In this document: positions 53,469-60,246 of the stretch, piece after piece
Layout of the letters: each line of letters opens with the position of its first letter
Position numbering within the stretch: position 1 is the first letter of the stretch
Assembly: GCF_018333375.1 (NCBI RefSeq)
Contig: NZ_BORW01000006.1
Location: 124,001 to 188,000 of the forward strand
Length of the DNA stretch: 64,000 nt
Reading direction: 5' to 3'
DNA from: Paenibacillus cookii
GTDB lineage: Bacteria; Bacillota; Bacilli; Paenibacillales; Paenibacillaceae
Program-made: the position numbers and the translations under genes
The notes under the pieces: generated by a model
Databases searched by the model: none
Told to the model about the DNA's origin: nothing
What the model saw: only the letters and a program-made list of their open reading frames with translations

Positions 53469-53651
53469 TTAAAAAAAGGCATACTGCCCGTAAACGGACG
53501 ATATGCCTTTGCGATCCAAACATCTATCATGCGTACGGTTGACGGTAGACGCAAGCCGAGCATGAGGAATGGCTGATATTCGTTGGCTCCTTGAAACCTG
53601 TTTCCAAATTTCAACAATCAGTTCCACCAGCTGGGCTGCGACGGTATTCAA
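53469..53651 (-). CDS. Possible leader peptide (60 residues) of the BmrC/D-like operon
   Basis: A 60-codon frame beginning at TTG 53651 and ending in the T-tract of the terminator upstream of the BmrC-like gene. It contains a peptide-like helix QLVELIVEIWKQVS and a second half rich in R, S and T, and ends QYAFF. It lacks a good ribosome site; it overlaps the stop of a 36-codon frame (TTGA), so it could be reached by coupling. Translation up to the end would cover the terminator hairpin, as bmrB does in B. subtilis. Confidence 0.4.
   Translation of the reverse strand: MNTVAAQLVELIVEIWKQVSRSQRISAIPHARLASTVNRTHDRCLDRKGISSVYGQYAFF
53471..53510 (-). terminator. Attenuator hairpin upstream of the BmrC-like gene
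   Basis: On the minus strand AAAGGCATA...TATGCCTTT form a 9-base-pair stem with an inner CCG/CGG pair and end in seven T. It lies about 60 bases before the BmrC-like start and is intrinsic to the leader transcript, so it acts as an attenuator. Confidence 0.88.
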
Positions 53652-53691
53652 TTGTCGGTTGATTCCGTTGATGATCGATGAAATTGAACAC
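53611..53691 (-). CDS. Possible 26-residue leader peptide with its own ribosome site
   Basis: GTG 53691 is preceded by AGAAAGGGTGGGCGAAC, the best ribosome site in the leader. The frame reads FNFIDHQRNQPTIEYRRS and stops at 53611 (TGA), 100 bases before the attenuator hairpin. This is the strongest candidate for a sensed upstream frame; another frame (36 codons, ATG 53758 to 53648) overlaps it. Confidence 0.4.
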   Translation of the reverse strand: MFNFIDHQRNQPTIEYRRSPAGGTDC

Positions 53692-53801
53692 GTTCGCCCA
53701 CCCTTTCTTCGGTCAGGATTTGACGGCGCCTGGGGCGGGAAGCCCGGGTACCCGTCATACCTTCTGGTAATAAATTGAATTTCAGACCTCGTATGCTGAG
53801 A

Positions 53802-53831
53802 ATTTTATCACCCTCCTCGAACGTCTGTCAA
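53802..53831 (-). promoter_or_regulatory. Sigma-A promoter of the BmrC/BmrD-like operon
   Basis: On the minus strand TTGACA (53831-53826), an 18-base spacer and TAAAAT (53807-53802). It predicts a leader of about 380 bases that contains the short frames and the attenuator. Confidence 0.75.
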
Positions 53832-53878
53832 TTTATATTTTCCTAAGTCGCCATATTCAAGTTATGATATATTGGAGA

Positions 53879-53897
53879 TAGGCAATGACGTTGCCTA
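53879..53897. promoter_or_regulatory. Palindrome upstream of the HesB-like gene
   Basis: TAGGCAA-TGACG-TTGCCTA is a perfect inverted repeat starting about 10 bases after a -10-like TATGAT/TATATT stretch and ending 28 bases before the start codon. An operator is likely; the protein that binds is unknown. Confidence 0.5.
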
Positions 53898-53924
53898 GCC
53901 ACAACAACGAAGGGAATGAAGCAG

Positions 53925-54245
53925 ATGGAACTTCGAATCAGCAACGACGCGGCAAAATGGTACATCAAGGAACTGGAGCTGCAGCCCGGCAGCGCGCTTC
54001 GCTTCTTTCCCCGCTATAGCTCTGGAGGGGGCCTTCATCCCGGCTTTTCGCTGGGCATCTCGGTCGAAGGGCCCGAGCGTCCGCTGCTCAAGCAAGAGGT
54101 CGAAGGGATCACCTTTTTTATAGAAGAGCAGGACGGTTGGTATTTGGAAGGTTATGATCTGGTCGTTCGGTACTTGGAATCCCTGGATGACATTGATTAT
54201 GTTTACGAAGCGAATCAAGATCGTACGCCTTCAAGCGCCGGGTAA
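53925..54245 (+). CDS. HesB/YadR/YfhF-like protein without cysteines
   Basis: A 106-residue protein with the HesB/IscA beta fold. ATG 53925 is used since the ATG at 53916 abuts the ribosome site GAAGGGA. The YfhF-like pattern is clear (NDAAKWYIKELELQPGSALRFFPRYSSGG, with shorter fragments ISVEGPERPLL and ITFFIEEQDGWYLEG). All three cluster-binding cysteines of true IscA/SufA are absent: there is no cysteine at all. It is thus unlikely to carry an Fe-S cluster; function is unknown. A Nudix gene follows after 35 bases. Confidence 0.88.
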   Translation: MELRISNDAAKWYIKELELQPGSALRFFPRYSSGGGLHPGFSLGISVEGPERPLLKQEVEGITFFIEEQDGWYLEGYDLVVRYLESLDDIDYVYEANQDRTPSSAG

Positions 54246-54280
54246 TCAGCAAATTGGGATTTGCGGAAGGAGGGAGAAGC

Positions 54281-54721
54281 TTGTCTCATTTGGACCGTGA
54301 TTTCCGCCAATACATTAAAAAAACGTCCAAAATTACCGTGCAGGTAGCGATCCTCGTCAGAAACAAAGCCGGGGAGATGCTGTTGCAGCAGCGGGCGGGG
54401 GCTGAGGAATGGGGGCTTCCCCTCGGGTCCATGACACCTGGAGAATCGCTGGAGGATGCAGCCCGCCGGGAGCTGTGGGAGGAGACGTCCCTGACGGCCA
54501 AAGAGGTCAGGCTGGCGCAAATGTTTTCCGGCCCGGAATTCAAAAAGGTCGCCAAAAACGGGGATGAGGAATTTTTGGTCATTGCGCTGTACGAAGCCGA
54601 CGGGCTTCAAAGCGAGCTTGATTTCAAGGCCGAGGTGAACAAGGCGCTCCGTTTTTTCGGAGAGCCGCTGCCGGCCCTCGATGCGCTTACCTTAACTCTC
54701 CTCGAGCACTGCCGCGGATAA
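54281..54721 (+). CDS. Nudix hydrolase
   Basis: A 146-residue Nudix-fold pyrophosphohydrolase. TTG 54281 follows GGAGGGAGAAGC. The Nudix box is GSMTPGESLEDAARRELWEE followed by TSL: the G-x5-E-x7-R-E-x2-E-E core is intact and only the terminal G-U is altered. N-terminal VQVAILVRNKAGEMLLQQRA is the usual strand. Substrate is unknown; ADP-ribose- or nucleotide-type compounds are likely. It may be cotranscribed with the HesB-like gene. Confidence 0.9.
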   Translation: MSHLDRDFRQYIKKTSKITVQVAILVRNKAGEMLLQQRAGAEEWGLPLGSMTPGESLEDAARRELWEETSLTAKEVRLAQMFSGPEFKKVAKNGDEEFLVIALYEADGLQSELDFKAEVNKALRFFGEPLPALDALTLTLLEHCRG

Positions 54722-54736
54722 CGAATGCCGCGCATG

Positions 54737-54767
54737 AAAAAACTCCTTTCCGGCCGGAAAGGAGTTT
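54737..54767. terminator. Bidirectional terminator between Nudix and the 171-residue protein
   Basis: AAACTCCTTTCCGG-CCGGAAAGGAGTTT, near perfect, with an A-run before it (T-run on the minus strand). Confidence 0.85.
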
Positions 54768-54799
54768 CTTGCTGACCGCGCCCGAAAGGGCGCCGGGGA

Positions 54800-55315
54800 T
54801 CAAATATGGTGCGAAAACGGATCGGATTCCACCGCGAACTGGAAATCGTCGATGTCATATACCGTGACCGGTACCGCGGCGTCGATGATGCGGTGAATCA
54901 GCTCGGGCTGATCCGTCAGCAGCGGCACCTGCTCCCGCTGGGAAACGAGCAGCAGCTCCGTTTCGACCGGATCGAAAAATTCCCCGTACGGAGCGGTATC
55001 CATGGCGTTGACCACGGTGATCCGCGCCGTTTCGCCGATCAGGATGGAAGAGCTTTTGGCCCAAGGCGCGTTGAGCCCTTTTTGGATCTTTTTCTTGTTT
55101 AACGGCTCTTCGAGATAATCGACGAGTTCCCTGATTTTTTCTTTCACGTGTTTGTCGTCGTCGCTGTTGCTCATGAGCGGCTCGTCGCTGGAAATGAATT
55201 CGTACAGCTCGAGCAAACTGGTATACGGTACCATATATTCAACCGGCACGGGAGTCAGCAGCAGTTCTCCGTAAATCGCCAGCATGACAGCTTCCGTAAC
55301 GAATTGTCTTGACAT
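54800..55315 (-). CDS. Conserved protein of unknown function
   Basis: A 171-residue soluble acidic protein. ATG 55315 follows AGGAGGACCCAA; the 27-residue upstream extension lacks a site. Notable stretches are the AVMLAIYGELLLTPVPVEYM start, a charged centre (SNSDDDKHVKEKIRELVDYLEEPLNKKKI) given here in part as SNSDDDKHVK, and a C-terminal LIHRIIDAAVPVTVYDIDDF. I recognise no catalytic motif. Similar proteins are sometimes labelled ADP-heptose synthase, but no nucleotidyltransferase or kinase motif is visible. It has its own promoter (TTGACA / TTATAT) and a terminator. Confidence 0.8.
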   Translation of the reverse strand: MSRQFVTEAVMLAIYGELLLTPVPVEYMVPYTSLLELYEFISSDEPLMSNSDDDKHVKEKIRELVDYLEEPLNKKKIQKGLNAPWAKSSSILIGETARITVVNAMDTAPYGEFFDPVETELLLVSQREQVPLLTDQPELIHRIIDAAVPVTVYDIDDFQFAVESDPFSHHI

Positions 55316-55405
55316 TTGGGTCCTCCTGAAGGTCCTGCCGCAGCGGCAAGGGCTATGGTTTCGATAGATTTGGGCGCAAGAAAACGTTTCTTGCAACTTA
55401 AGGAT

Positions 55406-55434
55406 ATATAATCATTGTAAAGGGGAAATGTCAA
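55406..55434 (-). promoter_or_regulatory. Sigma-A promoter of the 171-residue protein gene
   Basis: On the minus strand TTGACA (55434-55429), a 17-base spacer and TTATAT (55411-55406), about 90 bases before the start codon. Confidence 0.7.
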
Positions 55435-55522
55435 CCGGTGAACGGCCCGCCTCTTCCGGTCAGCCCAGGGAATCCGCGCAAAAACCTATCATACAAGCCT
55501 GGAAAGGGGAGTGTACAATCAC

Positions 55523-57271
55523 TTGAATCATTGGAAATCTTATTATCGATTCGTCAAACCTTATACGAAATGGATTGTTTTAACGTTGATCATCGGGATG
55601 GTCAAATTCGGGATCCCGCTTACGCTGCCGATGATTTTGAAATACGTCGTGGACGATTTGCTTCTCAATCCCCAAAAGACGCTGGAGGAGCAGGTCACGC
55701 AGCTGTTTCTGATTTTGGGCGGCGCTCTGGTATTGTTTATCGTCGTGCGCGGACCCGTCGAATATTTGCGGCAGTATTTTGCCCAGTTCATCACAAGCAG
55801 GGTATTGTTCGACATGCGGAACAAGCTGTATGCCCATCTTCAGCGGCTTTCCTTGCGCTATTACCAAAACACGAAGGTCGGCGAAGCGATATCCAGGTTC
55901 ATTAACGACGTCGAACAAACGAAAAACATCGTGGAAGTCGGCATGATGAATATTTGGCTGGACATGTTCACGCTGCTGTTCGTGCTTGGGGCGATGTTCT
56001 ATCTGAATCCGGTGCTTACGCTGGTGGCGATTGCGATCTTGCCGCTGTACGGCATCGCGGTCAACATTTTATACAAGCGGCTCAAAAAGCTGACCAAAGA
56101 CCGCTCGCAGGCACTGGCCGGCATACAGGCCTATTTGCATGAACGGATCCAGGGAATCTCCGTAATCCGCAGCTTTACGCTCGAACGCCATGACCATCGG
56201 CAGTTTACCGAAATCAACCGGAACTTTTTGAATAAAGCGATGGCCCAAACGCGCTGGAATGCGCTGACGTTTGCCGTGATCAATACGTTGACCGACATCG
56301 CGCCGCTGCTCGTCATCGGCTACGGAGGCTACCGCGTCATCCACCATAGCTTGACCATCGGCACCTTCGTCGCCTTTTTCGGTTATCTGGACAAGCTGTA
56401 CGCGCCCCTCAAACGGCTGATAAACTCATCCACCGTGCTTACCCAAGCTTCCGCTTCGCTGGAGCGGGTGATGGAGCTGATGGACGAGCCGTACGACATC
56501 GTCGATGCCGAGGATGCGAAAAAACTGGATGCCCCGGCGCGTTCGATTACGTTTGACGGGGTCTGGTTCAAATATAACGAGCAGGGCGATTGGGTGCTCA
56601 AAGACGTCAACCTGGAGATTCGCCACGGACAAACCGTCGCCTTCGTCGGCATGAGCGGCGGGGGGAAATCGAGCCTTATTTCGCTGATCCCGCGATTTTA
56701 CGACATTCAGAAGGGCAGCGTGTCCATCAACGGGCAGGACGTACGAAAACTGACGATGGAAAGCGTCCGCGGTTCGGTCGGCATGGTGCTTCAGGACAAC
56801 TTTTTGTTCAGCGGATCGGTGAAGGACAACATTCTTGTCGGCAATCCGGACGCTACGGACGAAGAAGTCAAAGAAGCGGCCATCCGCGCCAACGCCCATG
56901 ATTTCATCATGGATTTGCCGGACGGCTACGATACGGAAGTCGGGGAACGGGGCGTCAAGCTGTCGGGCGGGCAAAAGCAGCGGATCGCCATCGCCCGCGT
57001 GTTTTTGAAAGACCCGGACATTCTCGTGCTGGACGAAGCGACGTCGGCGCTGGATTTGGAGTCGGAGCATTTGATCCAGCAGGCGCTGCAGTCCTTGTCC
57101 GCGAACCGGACGACGCTGATCGTTGCCCACCGCCTGTCGACGATCACGCACGCGGACCAGATCGTGGTCATGGAACACGGCATGATTACCGAACAGGGAA
57201 CGCATGCCGAGCTGATGGCGATCGGCGGCAGCTACGCCCGACTGTTTAACGTGCAGCATCTCGAGGTATGA
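55523..57271 (+). CDS. ABC exporter, fused membrane and ATPase domains (Sav1866/MsbA type)
   Basis: A 582-residue half-transporter. TTG 55523 is chosen since GGGGAGTG lies 9 bases upstream; the GTG at 55511 touches that site. Six membrane helices (about 1-320) precede the ATPase: Walker A GMSGGGKSS, signature LSGGQKQR, Walker B ILVLDEATSALD with the catalytic Glu, and the switch His in VAHRLST. Both ATP-site halves are canonical, so a homodimer is expected, unlike the BmrC/D pair. Lipid or drug export is likely. Confidence 0.93.
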   Translation: MNHWKSYYRFVKPYTKWIVLTLIIGMVKFGIPLTLPMILKYVVDDLLLNPQKTLEEQVTQLFLILGGALVLFIVVRGPVEYLRQYFAQFITSRVLFDMRNKLYAHLQRLSLRYYQNTKVGEAISRFINDVEQTKNIVEVGMMNIWLDMFTLLFVLGAMFYLNPVLTLVAIAILPLYGIAVNILYKRLKKLTKDRSQALAGIQAYLHERIQGISVIRSFTLERHDHRQFTEINRNFLNKAMAQTRWNALTFAVINTLTDIAPLLVIGYGGYRVIHHSLTIGTFVAFFGYLDKLYAPLKRLINSSTVLTQASASLERVMELMDEPYDIVDAEDAKKLDAPARSITFDGVWFKYNEQGDWVLKDVNLEIRHGQTVAFVGMSGGGKSSLISLIPRFYDIQKGSVSINGQDVRKLTMESVRGSVGMVLQDNFLFSGSVKDNILVGNPDATDEEVKEAAIRANAHDFIMDLPDGYDTEVGERGVKLSGGQKQRIAIARVFLKDPDILVLDEATSALDLESEHLIQQALQSLSANRTTLIVAHRLSTITHADQIVVMEHGMITEQGTHAELMAIGGSYARLFNVQHLEV

Positions 57272-57275
57272 ACGC

Positions 57276-57314
57276 AAAAGAGCCTTGGCTGAAGAAAGCC
57301 AAGGCTCTTTTTTT
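57276..57314. terminator. Bidirectional terminator, ABC exporter / DUF441 gene
   Basis: AAAAGAGCCTTGGCT-GAAGAA-AGCCAAGGCTCTTTT, perfect stem with T-runs on both strands. Confidence 0.93.
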
Positions 57315-57329
57315 AACGAAAATGGATGA

Positions 57330-57773
57330 TCATGTTTTTCCGATCAGAAGCGATAATATCCCGGCCGCGATGAGCGGGCCGACCGGCACGCCGCGCAGCA
57401 GCGCCACGCCAAGCACGGTCCCGATCAGAAGCCCGGCGACGACCGTCGGATTCATCGACATCAGGGTCGCTCCCCGGCCTCCGAGATAGGCAACCAACAT
57501 GCCGACGGCGATCGCAAGCAGCGATTTCCAGTTCAAAAACGATTCCCCAATCGTTTGCAGGCTCATTTTTCCGCTCGCGAGAGGCGTCATGACGCCAATG
57601 GTCAAGATGATGATGCCGACCGTCAGCCCATATTTCTCAAGCCAAGGAAACAGCTGATGCAAATGGAGCACCCGGATCAGCAGCAGCACGATCATCGCTA
57701 TGGTGATCGGCGTATTGCTGCTGATGATGCCCAGAGCCGCCATAAGCAGCAAAATCAATGACGTGAAGTCCAT
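57330..57773 (-). CDS. DUF441 membrane protein (YtwI-like)
   Basis: A 147-residue protein with about four to five membrane helices ([58 protein letters not shown] and [20 protein letters not shown]). The pattern, especially the [19 protein letters not shown] motif, is that of DUF441/YtwI. Function is unknown. On the minus strand it stands alone, with a terminator shared with the convergent ABC exporter. Confidence 0.92.
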   Translation of the reverse strand: MDFTSLILLLMAALGIISSNTPITIAMIVLLLIRVLHLHQLFPWLEKYGLTVGIIILTIGVMTPLASGKMSLQTIGESFLNWKSLLAIAVGMLVAYLGGRGATLMSMNPTVVAGLLIGTVLGVALLRGVPVGPLIAAGILSLLIGKT

Positions 57774-57888
57774 CCGGATCCCCCTTCGCTGTAAACGAAT
57801 TCGATGATTTCACATAAAACGCCCGAAGCCCGGCTGACGCCTAAGGCGTACCGGCGCCTTCTATACAGCAGTATTCTTACCGCAGGCG

Positions 57889-57939
57889 AAAAATATCCGT
57901 TTTCGGCCGAACGGCCATGGCCGGGCGCCAAAAACGGAT
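57889..57939 (-). terminator. Terminator after ypdA
   Basis: ATCCGTTTT(C)GGCC...GGCGCCAAAAACGGAT forms a long stem; on the minus strand the T-run follows immediately. Confidence 0.8.
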
Positions 57940-57948
57940 GTTTTATCG

Positions 57949-58929
57949 TTATCCTCTGGTTTTCATGATATGCTGCGCGATCAGGGCGCCATGTTTGCGT
58001 CCCGTTTCAATGAACACCTCGTTCGCGTTCCGCCCCGAGGCGATTACGCCGGCCACGTAAAGGCCGGGTACGTTGCTTTCCATCGTTTCCGGGTCGTACC
58101 GCGGTTTTTCCATGTCGTCGTCAAGCTCCACGCCGCAGGAGGTGAGAAGCTTCCGGTCCGGGCGGAATCCGGTCAAAGCCAGGACGAAATCATTTTCGAT
58201 CCGGACCTTATCGCCGTTTTTGCCCGTAATTTCGACCGAGTCCTCGGTAATTTCCGTGACGTGCGACTGTACGTGCACGGTGATTTTCCCTTTTTCCACC
58301 ATCGCTTCGAATACCGGCCGCACCCAAGGTTTGATGTTCTCGGACACCGTCTCGCCGCGGTAGATCATATCGATCCGGGCGCCGACGCGGATCAGTTCCA
58401 TGGCCGCATCGACGGCCGAATTGCTGCCTCCGATGATGGCTACCTTCATGCCGCTGTAGGGATGGGCTTCGCGGAAATAATGCGTGACCTTGTCCAGCTC
58501 TTCCCCCGGAATGCCGATGTAGTTGGGATGGTCGAAGTAACCGGTCGAGATGACGACGTTGCGCGCTTCGTAGCGGTGATGCTTTCCGGTGCGGTCCGCC
58601 GTATGGACGACAAAGGTTTGGTCCGCTTTTTTCTCGACCGAAAGGGCTTCTTCGTATTGCGAAATTTCAAGCCCGTAATGCGAGGCGACCTTGCGGTAAT
58701 AAGCAAGCGCTTCATACCGGTACGGCTTCTCGTTGGACGAAGGAAACGGAACATCGCCGATCTCCAGCAGCTCGGCCGTGCTGAAAAATTGCATATGGGT
58801 CGGGTATAAAAATATGGAATGCACGATGCAGTGCTTTTCGATGATCCGCGTGGAAAGCCCCCTGCGTTGACACTCGATGGCTGCGGATAATCCGCAGGGG
58901 CCGGCTCCGATAATAATGACATCTTGCAT
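57949..58929 (-). CDS. ypdA: YpdA family, putative bacillithiol disulfide reductase
   Basis: A 326-residue FAD- and NADPH-dependent oxidoreductase that reduces bacillithiol disulfide. The FAD motif is IIGAGPCGLSAA (6-17), with a conserved Cys at residue 12, and the NADPH motif is IIGGSNSAVDAA (about 165). The third motif AGVIASGRNANEVFIETGRKHG closes the FAD site. There is no CxxC redox pair, as expected for YpdA and unlike thioredoxin reductase. It is divergent from an ArsR-type regulator. Confidence 0.93.
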   Translation of the reverse strand: MQDVIIIGAGPCGLSAAIECQRRGLSTRIIEKHCIVHSIFLYPTHMQFFSTAELLEIGDVPFPSSNEKPYRYEALAYYRKVASHYGLEISQYEEALSVEKKADQTFVVHTADRTGKHHRYEARNVVISTGYFDHPNYIGIPGEELDKVTHYFREAHPYSGMKVAIIGGSNSAVDAAMELIRVGARIDMIYRGETVSENIKPWVRPVFEAMVEKGKITVHVQSHVTEITEDSVEITGKNGDKVRIENDFVLALTGFRPDRKLLTSCGVELDDDMEKPRYDPETMESNVPGLYVAGVIASGRNANEVFIETGRKHGALIAQHIMKTRG

Positions 58930-59032
58930 GACGTTTGGTTCCTCCTCTGACTAAAACAATTCACATACCATCGTAACGCAATTGACTGACAAAAACCAGC
59001 AGCATACCCGGGATTAAATGGGCGAAAACAGG

Positions 59033-59062
59033 TTGACAAATCTATTTATACAAAGATATAAT
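59033..59062 (+). promoter_or_regulatory. Sigma-A promoter of the ArsR-DUF2087 gene
   Basis: TTGACA (59033-59038), an 18-base spacer and TATAAT (59057-59062): a consensus promoter. The three AATTAG repeats (59060-59097) start on the -10 and cover the transcription start. Confidence 0.85.
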
Positions 59063-59097
59063 TAGCTTAAGATCAAATTAGATAATCATAAAATTAG
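59060..59097 (+). repeat. Three AATTAG direct repeats with 16-base period
   Basis: AATTAG occurs at 59060, 59076 and 59092, each exactly 16 bases from the next, from the -10 to 60 bases before the start codon. This could be an autoregulatory site for the downstream helix-turn-helix protein. Confidence 0.55.
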
Positions 59098-59161
59098 TTG
59101 AGTTTTAAATGATTCGTATATCCATCGTTCGCGTCCATGACTCTAAAGAAAGGATGACAAT

Positions 59162-59755
59162 ATGCAGCTCGAGAAAATCGTCAATTACCATAAGGCTTTG
59201 GCCGACCCGACCCGGCTTCGAATCCTGCTGCTGCTCTCCGAAGGCGAGATGAACGGCCAGGCGCTGGCCGAAAAACTGAACATTTCCCAGCCGACGGTGA
59301 CTCATCACGCCGCGAAGCTCAGGGAGGCGGCGCTCATTACGGAACGCCGCGAGAAGAATACGGTTTATTTTGCCCAAAACCGTTATTTTATCCAGCAGCA
59401 CGCGCAGGCATCGCTTGAATTGATCTTGAGGAAAGGAGGGAAAGAAATGACCACGACCGCAAATGAGCAAATGAAAAGCGCGGTGATCCGCAACTTTTTC
59501 GCCAAAGACGGACGCTTGCGTTCGATACCGGCCCAGTACAAGAAAAAGCTGATTGCGCTGGAGCATGTGGTGGAGCGGCTGGAACCGGGCCGAAAATACA
59601 CGGAAAAGGAAATCAACGAGTTCATCAAACAGTTCCACGAGGATTATGCAACCATCCGCCGGGAATTCATCATGCACCAGTTCATGTACCGCGAAGACGG
59701 AATTTACGAGCTGAATCCGCGCGAGCTTTGGACCCGTTGGGAGGACGTCAAATAA
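59162..59755 (+). CDS. ArsR-type helix-turn-helix regulator with DUF2087
   Basis: A 197-residue DNA-binding protein. AGAAAGGATGACAAT precedes the ATG. The winged helix (about 1-95) has LADPTRLRILLLLSEGEMNG and the recognition helix region LNISQPTVTHHAAKLREAAL. The C-terminal DUF2087 (about 115-195) ends with DYATIRREFIMHQFMYREDG and ELNPRELW. It has no CxC metal-binding site of ArsR/SmtB, so it is unlikely to sense metal that way. It stands alone behind a consensus promoter with direct repeats, and divergent from ypdA. Confidence 0.92.
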   Translation: MQLEKIVNYHKALADPTRLRILLLLSEGEMNGQALAEKLNISQPTVTHHAAKLREAALITERREKNTVYFAQNRYFIQQHAQASLELILRKGGKEMTTTANEQMKSAVIRNFFAKDGRLRSIPAQYKKKLIALEHVVERLEPGRKYTEKEINEFIKQFHEDYATIRREFIMHQFMYREDGIYELNPRELWTRWEDVK

Positions 59756-59763
59756 AAAAGGGC

Positions 59764-59793
59764 TTGACAACGGCTTCATCTGCTGGTTATGAT
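59764..59793 (+). promoter_or_regulatory. Promoter of the 30-residue peptide gene
   Basis: TTGACA (59764-59769), an 18-base spacer and TATGAT (59788-59793), starting 8 bases after the ArsR stop and about 30 bases before the peptide start. Confidence 0.8.
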
Positions 59794-59826
59794 GACAGCA
59801 TATGACAGGAAAGGAGACGATAAATC

Positions 59827-59919
59827 ATGAAAAACAACACATCCATTGCCGCAAACGCCATTCGTTCGACAAGCATATCGGTCTCCTTTCATCGGCTTAA
59901 GAAGATTCCCGTGTTCTGA
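59827..59919 (+). CDS. Stand-alone 30-residue basic peptide gene
   Basis: ATG 59827 follows AGGAAAGGAGACGATAAATC, a strong ribosome site, and TTGACA-N18-TATGAT. The peptide starts MKNNTSIAANAIRSTS and ends with a basic, hydrophobic stretch FHRLKKIPVF. Two tandem terminators (59950-59980 and 59999-60028) follow, so the expected transcript is only about 180 bases. It could be a leader peptide, a small bioactive peptide or the coding part of a small RNA. No family is recognised. Two strong terminators before rsgA make a leader for rsgA less likely unless it attenuates. Confidence 0.6.
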   Translation: MKNNTSIAANAIRSTSISVSFHRLKKIPVF

Positions 59920-59949
59920 TACGACATGAGGGAATGATTTTCATATGCC

Positions 59950-59980
59950 GCGGAGACCTGACGTCTCCGCGCTTTTTTTT
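59950..59980 (+). terminator. Terminator 1 after the peptide gene
   Basis: GCGGAGAC-CTGAC-GTCTCCGC, perfect, then GC and eight T. Confidence 0.93.
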
Positions 59981-59998
59981 GCCGTTTTGCGCGCAAAA

Positions 59999-60028
59999 GC
60001 CCCGGAGCGTTTCGTTCCGGGGCTTTTT
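59999..60028 (+). terminator. Terminator 2, in tandem
   Basis: GCCCCGGA...TCCGGGGC stem followed by TTTTT, 18 bases after the first terminator. The rest of the spacer to rsgA (60029-60246) holds no gene that I can support. Confidence 0.88.
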
Positions 60029-60246
60029 GTGTCGGAGATGTCCTGCTTCAAACGGATGTTGCTGGAGACGAAAACACGCCGACAGGCGTTTTTCTGCGGG
60101 CTGCCGCGAAATTTCCCTGAACCCCGCCGCCGGACTTAACGGGCGGCCGAAGGAATGGGAACGGATGATGCGGCATCCCGGAATATATTGGCGCCGGCCC
60201 CGCAAGGGAACCGGCCCGACGATAACCAACTTTAGGGGGATTTTAT

